Shown here piece by piece: positions 16,590-23,931 of a DNA stretch of 64,000 nucleotides. A model generated the notes under the pieces. The model made no database searches, was not told the origin of the DNA, and saw only the letters and a list, made by a program, of their open reading frames with translations. Both the position numbers and the translations under genes were made by a program. The DNA comes from Arthrobacter_E sp041360795. Lineage in GTDB: Bacteria > Actinomycetota > Actinomycetes > Actinomycetales > Micrococcaceae. Each line of letters starts with the position of its first letter. Positions within the stretch are counted from its first letter, which is position 1. The DNA lies in assembly GCF_041360795.1 (NCBI RefSeq), contig NZ_JBFUPW010000001.1, positions 1,612,001-1,676,000 of the forward strand, read 5' to 3'.

Positions 16590-17360
16590 TCAGTCCCCCA
16601 GGAGGCTCTCCAGGGTGGCCCGGGCCAGCGGCGTCTCCTGGGAGTAGCGGGCGACGACCGCGCCCATGACGTCCTCCACCCGGAGATCCGGCGACAGATC
16701 CTGGACGCTCCCCGCCGTGGCGGGAGTCCACTCGAGTCCGAGCGCCGCATACGAGTCGGTCAGGACATCCCGCAACGGGCCGGAGTCCTCCACCACGATC
16801 ACTGAGCTGAAAAGCCAGGCGCCCGACACCACGCGCTGCGCCGTGCCGATGAGCTTCACCTGGTGCGACGGGAACACCGGGTCGTCACCGTGCACGCTGA
16901 ACTCCCCGGGGCAGTACTCCCCGGGGATCTCCCCGACGGCGGCCAGCACACCCAGGGACCGCAGGGACTCGGCGAGCAGTTCCCCGTAATGCGAGAACCG
17001 CGCTTTCGCTCCCGCGATCGCATCCGCCCGCGGCTCGATGTGATCGACCACGAGGCAACCGCGGTGATAGGCGGCGGCACGGCCACCCGCCTTGCGGATC
17101 AACGGTTCGAAGCCCCGGTCACGGCACGCCTGGGCTGCGGCGTCGAACCCCGGCAGTTTGGCGTCCCGCTGCCCGAAGGCCACCGTCGGCTCAGGCCGGT
17201 ACAGGCGCAAGGTGGGGCCGATCAGTCCGTCCTGGGCGCGGCGGAGCAGACGGAGTGCCAGGTCCAGGTCCTCGGCCGGCCCGAGGGTGTGCTCCTGATG
17301 CACCACGGTCAGGGGCGCGACAGTCAGGGGCGCGACAGCGGCCGCGTGCCGACCGGTCAT
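16590..17360 (-). CDS. Lipoate-protein ligase A-like (BPL/LplA/LipB fold) protein
   Basis: 256 aa. A biotin/lipoate protein ligase catalytic fold is indicated by PTVAFGQRDAKLPGFDAA, RKAGGRAAAYHRGCLVVD (the RRxxGGGxVxHD motif) and EFSVHGDDPVFPSHQVKLIGTAQRVV (ligand-binding lysine segment). Such proteins attach lipoate or octanoate to E2 and GcvH lysines, or transfer octanoyl groups. There is no room for a separate LplA accessory domain. The N-terminus has a short repeat (PLTVAPLTV), so a later start is possible. The ATG overlaps the stop of the thioesterase gene by 4 bp, indicating translational coupling. Confidence 0.82.
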   Translation of the reverse strand: MTGRHAAAVAPLTVAPLTVVHQEHTLGPAEDLDLALRLLRRAQDGLIGPTLRLYRPEPTVAFGQRDAKLPGFDAAAQACRDRGFEPLIRKAGGRAAAYHRGCLVVDHIEPRADAIAGAKARFSHYGELLAESLRSLGVLAAVGEIPGEYCPGEFSVHGDDPVFPSHQVKLIGTAQRVVSGAWLFSSVIVVEDSGPLRDVLTDSYAALGLEWTPATAGSVQDLSPDLRVEDVMGAVVARYSQETPLARATLESLLGD

Positions 17361-18172
17361 CCCACGGCCCGGATGGTGAGGATCTGCTCGGCCCTGCCGA
17401 ACGGGCCATGGAGGTCATGCAGGACCGTGGAGGTCAGACCGATCCCGTCCGCGCCGAACGAGACAGAGTTGTCCAGGCCGAGCCAGGTGCCCGACGGCTG
17501 ACGGTACAGATGGATCTGGAGGTCCGTGTTCGGCCAGGCGTAGCCACCGGGGCCGGGCTTCTCCCGGGCCGCGATGCCGTTGGTGGTGTCCACGAGCCCC
17601 ATGAGACGCACCCACTCGGGCGTCTCCTGGCCTGCGACGAGAGGGTGCCGGGTCGAGACCCAGACACAGCCGTTGCCACGCCGGTGGTGTCGGGCCACGC
17701 GCACGTCGAGGGAGGCGATGTAGCCGCCCGGCCACAGCGAGGCGACGTCGAACGGGTCGCATTCCTCGAGCGACGGCATCGGTTCGTCCTCGACCGCGGC
17801 GATGGCCGAAGTGTCGGTCATGATCAGGCGCCAGGCGGAAGCGCGGATCGCCACGCGCTCCACACCCTTGGCATCGGGTGCCAGCAGTTCCGCCTGAACC
17901 AGCTCGATGGTCTTGCCGGGCCGGATCGTCTCGCACCGGATGGAGAACTCGCCACCCGGGATGAGACCGAGGATCTCAAAGGAGAGCCGGGCCATCCGCA
18001 ACTCGGGCCGGGGATCATGCTGCGCCAGTTCGCGGACCATGAGCCCGCTGGCCGGAGCCATGTGCTGCTCGTGGGGATTCCAGGCGCCCTGCGCGTGGAT
18101 CGTGGACTGGTATCGACCGTCGCCGAGCGGGACGTAGTAGGAGTCCCCTCCGGCCAGTTCGGGCAGGTTCAC
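17357..18172 (-). CDS. Acyl-CoA thioesterase domain (double hotdog) protein
   Basis: 271 aa. The sequence reads as a TesB-like double hotdog: an N-terminal hotdog with MARLSFEILGLIPGGEFSI and a C-terminal one with WPNTDLQIHLYRQPSGTWLGLDN. The pattern GLDNSVSFGADGIGLTSTVLHD, with Asp and a following Ser/Thr, is usual for the second active-site half. This supports hydrolysis of acyl-CoA thioesters, substrate unknown. GTG start with GAGGAAGGA upstream. It is the first gene of a coupled pair with the lipoate-ligase-like gene, which suggests linked acyl-group metabolism. Confidence 0.82.
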   Translation of the reverse strand: MNLPELAGGDSYYVPLGDGRYQSTIHAQGAWNPHEQHMAPASGLMVRELAQHDPRPELRMARLSFEILGLIPGGEFSIRCETIRPGKTIELVQAELLAPDAKGVERVAIRASAWRLIMTDTSAIAAVEDEPMPSLEECDPFDVASLWPGGYIASLDVRVARHHRRGNGCVWVSTRHPLVAGQETPEWVRLMGLVDTTNGIAAREKPGPGGYAWPNTDLQIHLYRQPSGTWLGLDNSVSFGADGIGLTSTVLHDLHGPFGRAEQILTIRAVG

Positions 18173-18226
18173 ACCGCGTCCTTCCTCGCTGGAGCCCAGC
18201 GCGTGGAGGTGGGCTCGCCGAGGCGG

Positions 18227-18730
18227 TCAGGGCTTGACGTCGGCATCCACCGGGGTGACGGCCGCGCGCAGGCTGCGTCGCCGTCGTCGTACAAGTACCA
18301 ACGCTACAACGGCCAGGACCACGAGCGCCGCTGCGACCCAGGCCCACGGCGAGCCCGCCATGAGACCCAGCCAGGTGTCGATCAGCGCCAGGATGGCGGT
18401 CGCGTATAGGAGGGCCCAGATGATGGAGCCCAGGGTGACGGCGGGAAGGTAGCGCTTGAGGGGCATGCGCCCCGCGCCGGCGGTGAAGTTCACCGCGGTC
18501 TGGATGCCGATCGTGAGGAAGGACACGACGACGGCGCCCGGCCCCCACTTCGCGATCCAGCGTTTCGCGGTGCCCGCCTCGGCTCCGCTCAGGCGATGCG
18601 CGAGCCTGGTCTTCTCCAGCCCGTTGACCGCGCCGCGCCCGATCCAGTACGTGGCGTTGGCGCGGCACATGACGATCACGAACAGCACCGGGAACGCCAC
18701 GTGGAACGGGAGATTGAGGAGGAAGTCCAT
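18227..18730 (-). CDS. DedA/VTT-like membrane protein
   Basis: 167 aa from the chosen ATG. Four hydrophobic segments are seen. The stretch GRGAVNGLEKTRLAHRLSGAEAGTAKRWIAKWGPGAVVVSFLTIGIQTAVNFTAGAGRMP fits the core of DedA/VTT proteins, including the charged re-entrant region and the conserved GxxRMP-like end. DedA proteins act in membrane homeostasis and undecaprenyl-phosphate or lipid translocation. The C-terminus is Arg-rich after the last helix. The frame stays open to a TTG at 18784; the ATG at 18730 gives a normal N-terminal helix, though GGAGGGG directly abuts it. Confidence 0.8.
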   Translation of the reverse strand: MDFLLNLPFHVAFPVLFVIVMCRANATYWIGRGAVNGLEKTRLAHRLSGAEAGTAKRWIAKWGPGAVVVSFLTIGIQTAVNFTAGAGRMPLKRYLPAVTLGSIIWALLYATAILALIDTWLGLMAGSPWAWVAAALVVLAVVALVLVRRRRRSLRAAVTPVDADVKP

Positions 18731-18803
18731 CCCCTCCAGTGTGACGCATCGGCCTCCACCGGGATGGTGACGGTGCGTCAGCAAACAGGATGGTTCCCCG
18801 GGG

Positions 18804-19571
18804 TCAGCCGAGCAGGAATGCCCTCATCTGCGGCACGAGCGCGGCCGGGTCCGAATTGTGGGTCTGGCCGGGGATGGCCAGCGCCTTGCCGTCGGGAACC
18901 GCGGCTGCGACGGCCTCGGCGGAGGTCTCGGCCCACTGCGGGCTGTCCCCTCCGTACAGCGACAGCACGGGCGCCTCGACGCCGGCGAGCTCCTCGATCG
19001 GCACCGAACTGTCACCGACGATCTGCAGATCGTACGTGACCGTGTGGCCTAGTGCTTCGAGCCCTGCCCAGAACGGCATCTGCCGCATCGCGGGATCCCA
19101 GGGGGCGCCGACGTGCCGGATGAAGTTCTCCACGGCGTCTCCGGGCCGCCCCGCGGCCGCCGCTTCGCGTTGCTGCTCCGCGAAGGCACGCCAATCGGTG
19201 GTCTGTTCGGTCAGGAACGGGGGTTCATAGGTCACGACGCGGTGCACCGGAAGTCCGGATGCCACCGTGAGGAGGCTCAGGATGGCGCCCGAGGAGTGTC
19301 CGTACACGGAAACCGGCCCGTCGAACTCCGCGGCGACGGCCTTCAGATCTTCGATCTCGCGTTCCGCGGACCACGGCTGGGTGTCCCCTGACTCGCCGCG
19401 TCCCCGCCGGTCGTAGCGGACCACGGTGAAGGCGTCCTCCAGGAGTGGGACGTAGCCCGCGGCGGAGTTCTTGTCGTTCAGGGCGCCGCCCACGATGAGG
19501 AGCGGGTGCCCGCTCCCCTGGGCTTCGTACGCGATCCGGGTGCCATCGGCTGAAGTGACGAAGGAGGTCAT
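18804..19571 (-). CDS. Alpha/beta hydrolase
   Basis: 255 aa. A standard alpha/beta hydrolase fold: oxyanion region PLLIVGGALND, VVRYDRRGRGESG after strand 4, nucleophile elbow GHSSGA, then an acid in LSLYGGDSP and a histidine in PGQTHNSDP near the C-terminus. There is no secretion signal. The substrate cannot be predicted. The ATG has no Shine-Dalgarno; a TAGACA hexamer ends 6 nt upstream, suggesting leaderless translation. It is divergent from the mycoredoxin gene. Confidence 0.88.
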   Translation of the reverse strand: MTSFVTSADGTRIAYEAQGSGHPLLIVGGALNDKNSAAGYVPLLEDAFTVVRYDRRGRGESGDTQPWSAEREIEDLKAVAAEFDGPVSVYGHSSGAILSLLTVASGLPVHRVVTYEPPFLTEQTTDWRAFAEQQREAAAAGRPGDAVENFIRHVGAPWDPAMRQMPFWAGLEALGHTVTYDLQIVGDSSVPIEELAGVEAPVLSLYGGDSPQWAETSAEAVAAAVPDGKALAIPGQTHNSDPAALVPQMRAFLLG

Positions 19572-19722
19572 GTCACTTGTCTACCCGCATCGGGGTCCGA
19601 TGTCACCCCCGGTCTCCACGCGTCATCCCTCCGTGCCGGGGGAAGAAAGCCGGACCCCGTACTGTTGTGGTCTGCAGAAACTCAGACACAGACCCGATCA
19701 AGCACAGCCCCGAGAGGAACCC

Positions 19723-19980
19723 GTGGACTTCACCCCCGAATCCGGCAGCATCACCATGTTCTCCACCGAATGGTGCGGCTACTGCAAGCGCCTGAAGAAG
19801 CAGCTCGACGCCCAGGGCATCGGCTACCAGGAGATCAACATCGAAGAGGTCCCGGGCACGGCTGAACTGGTGGAACAGCTCAACAGCGGCAACCGCACCG
19901 TCCCGACGGTGCTGTTCCCGGACGGCTCCGCCGCCACGAACCCGAGTGCGGCCGAGGTCAAGGAACGCCTCGGGGTCTGA
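19723..19980 (+). CDS. mrx1: Mycoredoxin / glutaredoxin-like thiol reductase
   Basis: 85 aa, one thioredoxin-fold domain. The active site is STEWCGYCKRLKKQL, a W-C-G-Y-C motif usual for mycoredoxin-1, followed by the cis-Pro segment RTVPTVLFPDGS. Mycoredoxins use mycothiol, the low-molecular-weight thiol of actinobacteria, to reduce mixed disulphides on proteins. The frame is open further upstream, but the GTG at 19723 is preceded by GAGAGGAA and gives the standard family N-terminus. A hairpin follows the stop. The gene symbol is by family analogy. Confidence 0.88.
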   Translation: MDFTPESGSITMFSTEWCGYCKRLKKQLDAQGIGYQEINIEEVPGTAELVEQLNSGNRTVPTVLFPDGSAATNPSAAEVKERLGV

Positions 19981-20002
19981 CAGCCCAGGTGCGCGGAGGG
20001 GA

Positions 20003-20035
20003 CTCTGACAGCCCGGCATGACCAGGCTGTCAGAG
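20003..20035 (+). terminator. Probable terminator of the mycoredoxin gene
   Basis: 11-bp perfect stem (20003-20013 with 20025-20035) followed by CCCTTC; it precedes the promoter of the transglycosylase gene. Confidence 0.7.
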
Positions 20036-20066
20036 CCCTTCAAGAAAGCTCCTCTACACTCCAGCC

Positions 20067-21173
20067 ATGCGCTCCGAACCACCGAACCACTCCTGGCAGG
20101 CCGCGCGCACCGGACGGATCGAAGCCCAGCGGGGCCTTCCTCCCGAAGACCCGGGCGCCTACGGACACCCGGGATCGCCGGAGCCGCAGGGAGCCTGGGC
20201 CGAGGAGACTCCGCCGGCCCGCGGCCGCCGTCCGCGCCGCGACAAGCGGCCACGCGGCGTCGTCCCCGCCCCTGCCCCACGATCCCGGCCGGCCGGCAAG
20301 GATCAACAGCCGGAAGCATCGTTTCCGCCCCCGCTCGCCACGCCAAGCCGCCGCCGGAAGGTCCTGAAACGCGTCACGGTGAGTATCGCGGTGGTCCTGG
20401 TGGTGCAGTTCCTGTCGGTCCTCAGCTACAACTGGTTCACTCCGCCACGGACGTCGTACATGTTCCAGAGTGGCGAGCCGATCGTGTACCAGTACGTCTC
20501 GATCGACCACATCAGCCGCTTCGCCCTCGCCGCGACGATCGCCCACGAGGACGAACAGCTCGGCACCCGTGTCGGCGCCTTCACCTGGGAGGAACTGACC
20601 CAGCGGGCCGAGGCCTGGCAGAAGGGCGAGAAGGACCCGAGCGGGTCGACCATCCCCCAGCAATTAGTCAAGAACATCTACCTCTGGCCCAGCCAGGACC
20701 CCGTGCGCAAGACTCTTGAAGCCGGCCTCGCCACGGAGATGAGCCTGACGGTTCCGGCCAAGAGGGTCCTGGAGCTCTATTTGAACTACGCCCAGTTCGC
20801 TCCCAAGCTGTACGGGATCTGCGCCGCGAGCTGGTACTACTTCAACACCCCGCCCTGGGCGATGACCGAGCACCAGGCGGGCCAGCTCATGGGCGTCCTT
20901 CCATTGCCGGAACGGGTGCGCAGAGCTCCGGAGGGTGGCATCGACCTCGGCCCGAGCGCCGACCCGCTCGCCTGGGATCTCATCAACGGCGCGGCCAATG
21001 TCTGGGTCCCACGCCAGATCGAGGGCATGGGCGGCTGGCAAGCGACCGTGGCGACCGTCGGCATCACCGATCTGGCCAGCGACCACGCGGCGGACCGGAA
21101 CTCGGGCGACTCCTGCTCCACGATGCCGGCTTCGGTGTCGAAGCGCATCGCCGAGGATGCCGCCGGGCGGTGA
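20067..21173 (+). CDS. mtgA: Monofunctional peptidoglycan transglycosylase (GT51)
   Basis: 368 aa. A Pro/Arg-rich cytoplasmic tail of about 95 residues precedes one transmembrane helix (VSIAVVLVVQFLSVLSY). The GT51 domain shows TIAHEDEQ (catalytic Glu), GSTIPQQLVKNIYLWPSQD (the GGSTIxQQLxKN motif), RVLELYLNYAQFAPKLYGICAA (catalytic-site ExYLN motif) and LPLPERVRRAPEGG. It polymerises lipid II into glycan strands at the outer face of the membrane; no transpeptidase domain is present. TACACT ends 6 nt before the ATG, a leaderless arrangement. The long disordered N-tail is larger than in E. coli MtgA. Confidence 0.92.
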   Translation: MRSEPPNHSWQAARTGRIEAQRGLPPEDPGAYGHPGSPEPQGAWAEETPPARGRRPRRDKRPRGVVPAPAPRSRPAGKDQQPEASFPPPLATPSRRRKVLKRVTVSIAVVLVVQFLSVLSYNWFTPPRTSYMFQSGEPIVYQYVSIDHISRFALAATIAHEDEQLGTRVGAFTWEELTQRAEAWQKGEKDPSGSTIPQQLVKNIYLWPSQDPVRKTLEAGLATEMSLTVPAKRVLELYLNYAQFAPKLYGICAASWYYFNTPPWAMTEHQAGQLMGVLPLPERVRRAPEGGIDLGPSADPLAWDLINGAANVWVPRQIEGMGGWQATVATVGITDLASDHAADRNSGDSCSTMPASVSKRIAEDAAGR

Positions 21174-21197
21174 CTCCCGGGGCCGATCAGCCCTGGA

Positions 21198-21233
21198 TCA
21201 GTCCTGCTGCCCTTGTCAGTCCTGCTGCCCTTG
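21198..21233. repeat. Exact 18-bp tandem duplication across a stop codon
   Basis: The 18-mer TCAGTCCTGCTGCCCTTG occurs at 21198-21215 and again at 21216-21233. The second copy encodes the last codons QGQQD and the stop of the small membrane protein; the first copy repeats them just after the stop. Confidence 0.92.
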
Positions 21234-21470
21234 AAGGACGTCGTGACCGGGACGGGGAGCCCGGAGCGAGATGAGGATCGCCGCGAGCGGGCCCAGCACC
21301 GGGAACATCAGCACCGCGAGGGCCAGCACCAGCCGATACGCCGGAGTGAGCGGCTTCCCGACCAGGAGCAGGATCCACGCCACGATCGCCAGCACCACGA
21401 TGACGGCGCCGATGACCACGACACCCACTTCCCAGCCGGTGGGCACGAGCGGATTGGGTGACTCTTGCAT
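21216..21470 (-). CDS. Small membrane protein with two helices
   Basis: 84 aa. Two hydrophobic segments (about residues 14-37 and 45-67) separated by GKPLTPAYR. The pattern resembles the N-terminal segment of cardiolipin-synthase/phospholipase-D-nuclease type small proteins, but I cannot assign it firmly. The C-terminus ends in QGQQD, duplicated at DNA level beyond the stop. ATG start with GAAGGCAGGCCC upstream. It lies 57 bp downstream of the MFS gene on the same strand, so co-transcription is possible. Confidence 0.68.
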   Translation of the reverse strand: MQESPNPLVPTGWEVGVVVIGAVIVVLAIVAWILLLVGKPLTPAYRLVLALAVLMFPVLGPLAAILISLRAPRPGHDVLQGQQD

Positions 21471-21527
21471 GGGCCTGCCTTCTGTCGGGATGCGAGCAAC
21501 CCCTTCAGCCTAACCGGGAGTGACCTC

Positions 21528-22895
21528 TCAGCCGTCCGCGGCTCGTGCCGCACCGCCCGCGATCCGGAACGACGGGCGGTACCCCCGAAGCCGGACCTGG
21601 AGCCGGAGCTGCCCCTGCCGTGCCAGGACCACCGAGACGACGGCCGCGGCCACGGCGGGCGCCACCCCGGAGACGAACAGCGAGACGTGAGGTCCGAAGC
21701 GCTCGGCGAGAGAACCCATCATCGGGCCGCCGAGTGCCTGGCCGCCCATGAGCACCACGAGGTAGAGGCTCATCACGCGGCCTCTGATGGCGGTGTTGGA
21801 ACTCGTCTGCACGAGCTGGTTGGCGGCGGTCAGGAAGAGCAGCGAACAGAATCCGGAGCACACCATGAGGACGCAGAAGGCCACCAGTCCCGGCGCCAGG
21901 GAGGCGAGGCAAAGCATGACCCCGTAGGCGCCCGCGGCGAACACCGCGGATCGGACCTGGAGTCTGCGGCGCCGGGTCGACGTGACGGCGCCCAGGAGCG
22001 CACCCAGCGCGAGCATGGCGTTCAGCAGGCCGTAGCCTCCGGCGCCGACGTCGTACACCCGGTCCGCGAAGGCCGCGAGCTGGACCGGGAGGCTGAGGGC
22101 GAACAGCGACACGAAGGCCGCCATGAGCCAGGGCCACCGGATGGTCGGCTTGCGGAGCGCGTACTGGACCGCCTGGCGCACCATGCCCTTCTGGCGGGGC
22201 GCCGAAGCGGTGACGTGCAGTCGGTCGCGGTTCATGGCGGTAAGACTCAGCACGGTGCAGCAGCAGGCCAGCGCGTTCAGCGCGAACGCCCAGCCTGCGC
22301 CGACGGCGTTGAGCAGCACCCCGGCGAGGAACGGCCCGATCAGACCGCCGAGCTGGAACACGGTCGAGTTGACGCTGATGGCATTACGGAGGTGCTCGGG
22401 ACCCACCAGTTCGTTGACGAACACCTGGCGGGCCGGCTGGTCGAGAACCGTCACGAGGCCAAGGATCAGCGCGATCAGATAGCAGTGCCACACTTCGATG
22501 CGGCCGCTGAGCGCCAGGAGGGCGAGACTCGCGGCCAGCAGCGCCGCCGCGCTCTGGGTCGCGATGAGAATCCGCCGCTTGGGAAGCCGGTCCGTCAGGG
22601 CGCCGCCCCACGGTCCCAGCAGGAGCGATGGCAGGAACTGCAGCGCCGCGGTCACACCGACCGCCGTCACAGAGCCGGACAGCTGGAGGACCAGCCAGTC
22701 CTGGGCGATACGTTGCATCCAGACCGCGATGACGGCCACGAAATGACCGGCGGTGAAGATCCTGAAATTGGGGATGGAGAGGGAGTTGAACGTCTGCCGC
22801 CACGGGAGCTTTTCGGCGACGACGGCGAGGGGCTGGGTTGCGGGGCTGGTCACGGAACTGGCTGGGTGCGGCGCGGTGGCCGGTGGGGGCGTCAC
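21528..22895 (-). CDS. MFS transporter
   Basis: 455 aa from the GTG at 22895, about 12 transmembrane segments. Signatures of the enterobactin-exporter/DHA3-like MFS branch are visible: RIFTAGHFVAVIAVWMQRIAQDWLVLQLSG, GGALTDRLPKRRIL (loop 2-3 motif) and GRVMSLYLVVLMGGQALGG. Such proteins export small molecules or drugs. The frame is open to 22997, but the inner GTG has a GAGGA ribosome binding site and gives a normal cytoplasmic N-tail, leaving room for the shared promoter with the divergent LysR gene. The substrate is unknown; the divergent regulator probably controls it. Confidence 0.87.
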   Translation of the reverse strand: MTPPPATAPHPASSVTSPATQPLAVVAEKLPWRQTFNSLSIPNFRIFTAGHFVAVIAVWMQRIAQDWLVLQLSGSVTAVGVTAALQFLPSLLLGPWGGALTDRLPKRRILIATQSAAALLAASLALLALSGRIEVWHCYLIALILGLVTVLDQPARQVFVNELVGPEHLRNAISVNSTVFQLGGLIGPFLAGVLLNAVGAGWAFALNALACCCTVLSLTAMNRDRLHVTASAPRQKGMVRQAVQYALRKPTIRWPWLMAAFVSLFALSLPVQLAAFADRVYDVGAGGYGLLNAMLALGALLGAVTSTRRRRLQVRSAVFAAGAYGVMLCLASLAPGLVAFCVLMVCSGFCSLLFLTAANQLVQTSSNTAIRGRVMSLYLVVLMGGQALGGPMMGSLAERFGPHVSLFVSGVAPAVAAAVVSVVLARQGQLRLQVRLRGYRPSFRIAGGAARAADG

Positions 22896-22982
22896 GGAAG
22901 TCCTCGGTTCAGGTTCTCGGAGTGTGAGTCCACCGTAGGCTTGCGCGATTCCATTGCAGAAGAGAATTATGACTATAAGTGC

Positions 22983-22999
22983 CATTGCGTATCGCAATG
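22983..22999. promoter_or_regulatory. Perfect palindrome, candidate LysR-type operator
   Basis: CATTGCG-TAT-CGCAATG is a perfect inverted repeat containing the T-N11-A pattern of LysR-family binding sites. It lies in the divergent gap between the MFS and LysR genes, about 64 bp upstream of the LysR start. A further CATTGCAG half-site is at 22951-22958. Confidence 0.65.
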
Positions 23000-23062
23000 A
23001 CCTTGGATGCCTGGAAACACGGGGATCCTGCGTCCACAGAGTCCTGCCGGAAAGGCGCTCCC

Positions 23063-23911
23063 ATGTTCGATCCTGTTCACCTCAGATCCTTCCTCGCCGT
23101 CGCCGAGACGCTCAACTTCACCCAGGCGGCGCAGCGGCTCGGCCTGGCCCAGCCCACCGTCAGCCAGCATGTGCAGAAGCTGGAGGCCGCGGCGAAGAGG
23201 TCCCTCATCGTGCGCGACACCCGGGAGGTGCGCCTCACCGACAACGGCGACGCGATGGCCGGCTTCGCCCGGACCATCCTGGCGGAGCAGGACGCCGCGG
23301 CCCGTTACTTCGCCGGCTCGGCCATGCGGGGGCGCCTGCGCTTCGGGGCGGCGGACGATCTGGCGAACACGAGTCTGCCCAGGATCCTGCGCGAGTTCCG
23401 GCAGCTGTATCCGGAGATCAACCTGGAGCTCACGGTCGGACAGAGTGACCAGCTGCACCGGCGTCTCAAGGCCGGCCAGCTGGACCTCGTGTTCGTCAAA
23501 TGGGTGGCGGGAGCCGCCGAGGGCGAAGTGGCCCGGCACGACTCCTTCGCCTGGGTCGGCCTGGGACAGACCGTGCTGCCCGACGACTCCCCCGTGCCGT
23601 TGGTCGCCTACCCGGCGCCGAGCCTGAGCCGGAGACTGGCCATCGACGCCCTGGAATCGCAGGGGCGACGCTGGAAGGTGACATGTTCCACCCGGCAGAT
23701 CGCCGGTGTGCTGGCCGCCGTCCGGGCCGGGCTCGGCGTCGCGGTCATGCCCTCGACGCTCATCCCCGAGGACCTGACGGTCATCACACGGCGCTTCGAT
23801 CTCCCGCCCGTGGGGGATGTGGATTTCACCCTGATCCGGAATCCTTCGGCGAACACCGACGTGAGTGACGCCCTCATCCGCGCGATCGTGGGGCGCGGAC
23901 TCAAGTGGTGA
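23063..23911 (+). CDS. LysR family transcriptional regulator
   Basis: 282 aa. An N-terminal winged HTH with FLAVAETLNFTQAAQRLGLAQPTVSQHVQKLE is followed by a type 2 periplasmic-binding-like effector domain starting near GRLRFGAADDLANTSLPRILREF. The frame is open upstream, but the ATG at 23063 has a GGAAAGG ribosome binding site and gives the usual MFDPVHLRSFLAV opening. It is divergent from an MFS exporter with a perfect LysR-type palindrome between, a common layout where the regulator controls the transporter. The effector is unknown. Confidence 0.9.
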   Translation: MFDPVHLRSFLAVAETLNFTQAAQRLGLAQPTVSQHVQKLEAAAKRSLIVRDTREVRLTDNGDAMAGFARTILAEQDAAARYFAGSAMRGRLRFGAADDLANTSLPRILREFRQLYPEINLELTVGQSDQLHRRLKAGQLDLVFVKWVAGAAEGEVARHDSFAWVGLGQTVLPDDSPVPLVAYPAPSLSRRLAIDALESQGRRWKVTCSTRQIAGVLAAVRAGLGVAVMPSTLIPEDLTVITRRFDLPPVGDVDFTLIRNPSANTDVSDALIRAIVGRGLKW

Positions 23912-23931
23912 GGCAGGGTGGAGAATCCGGC

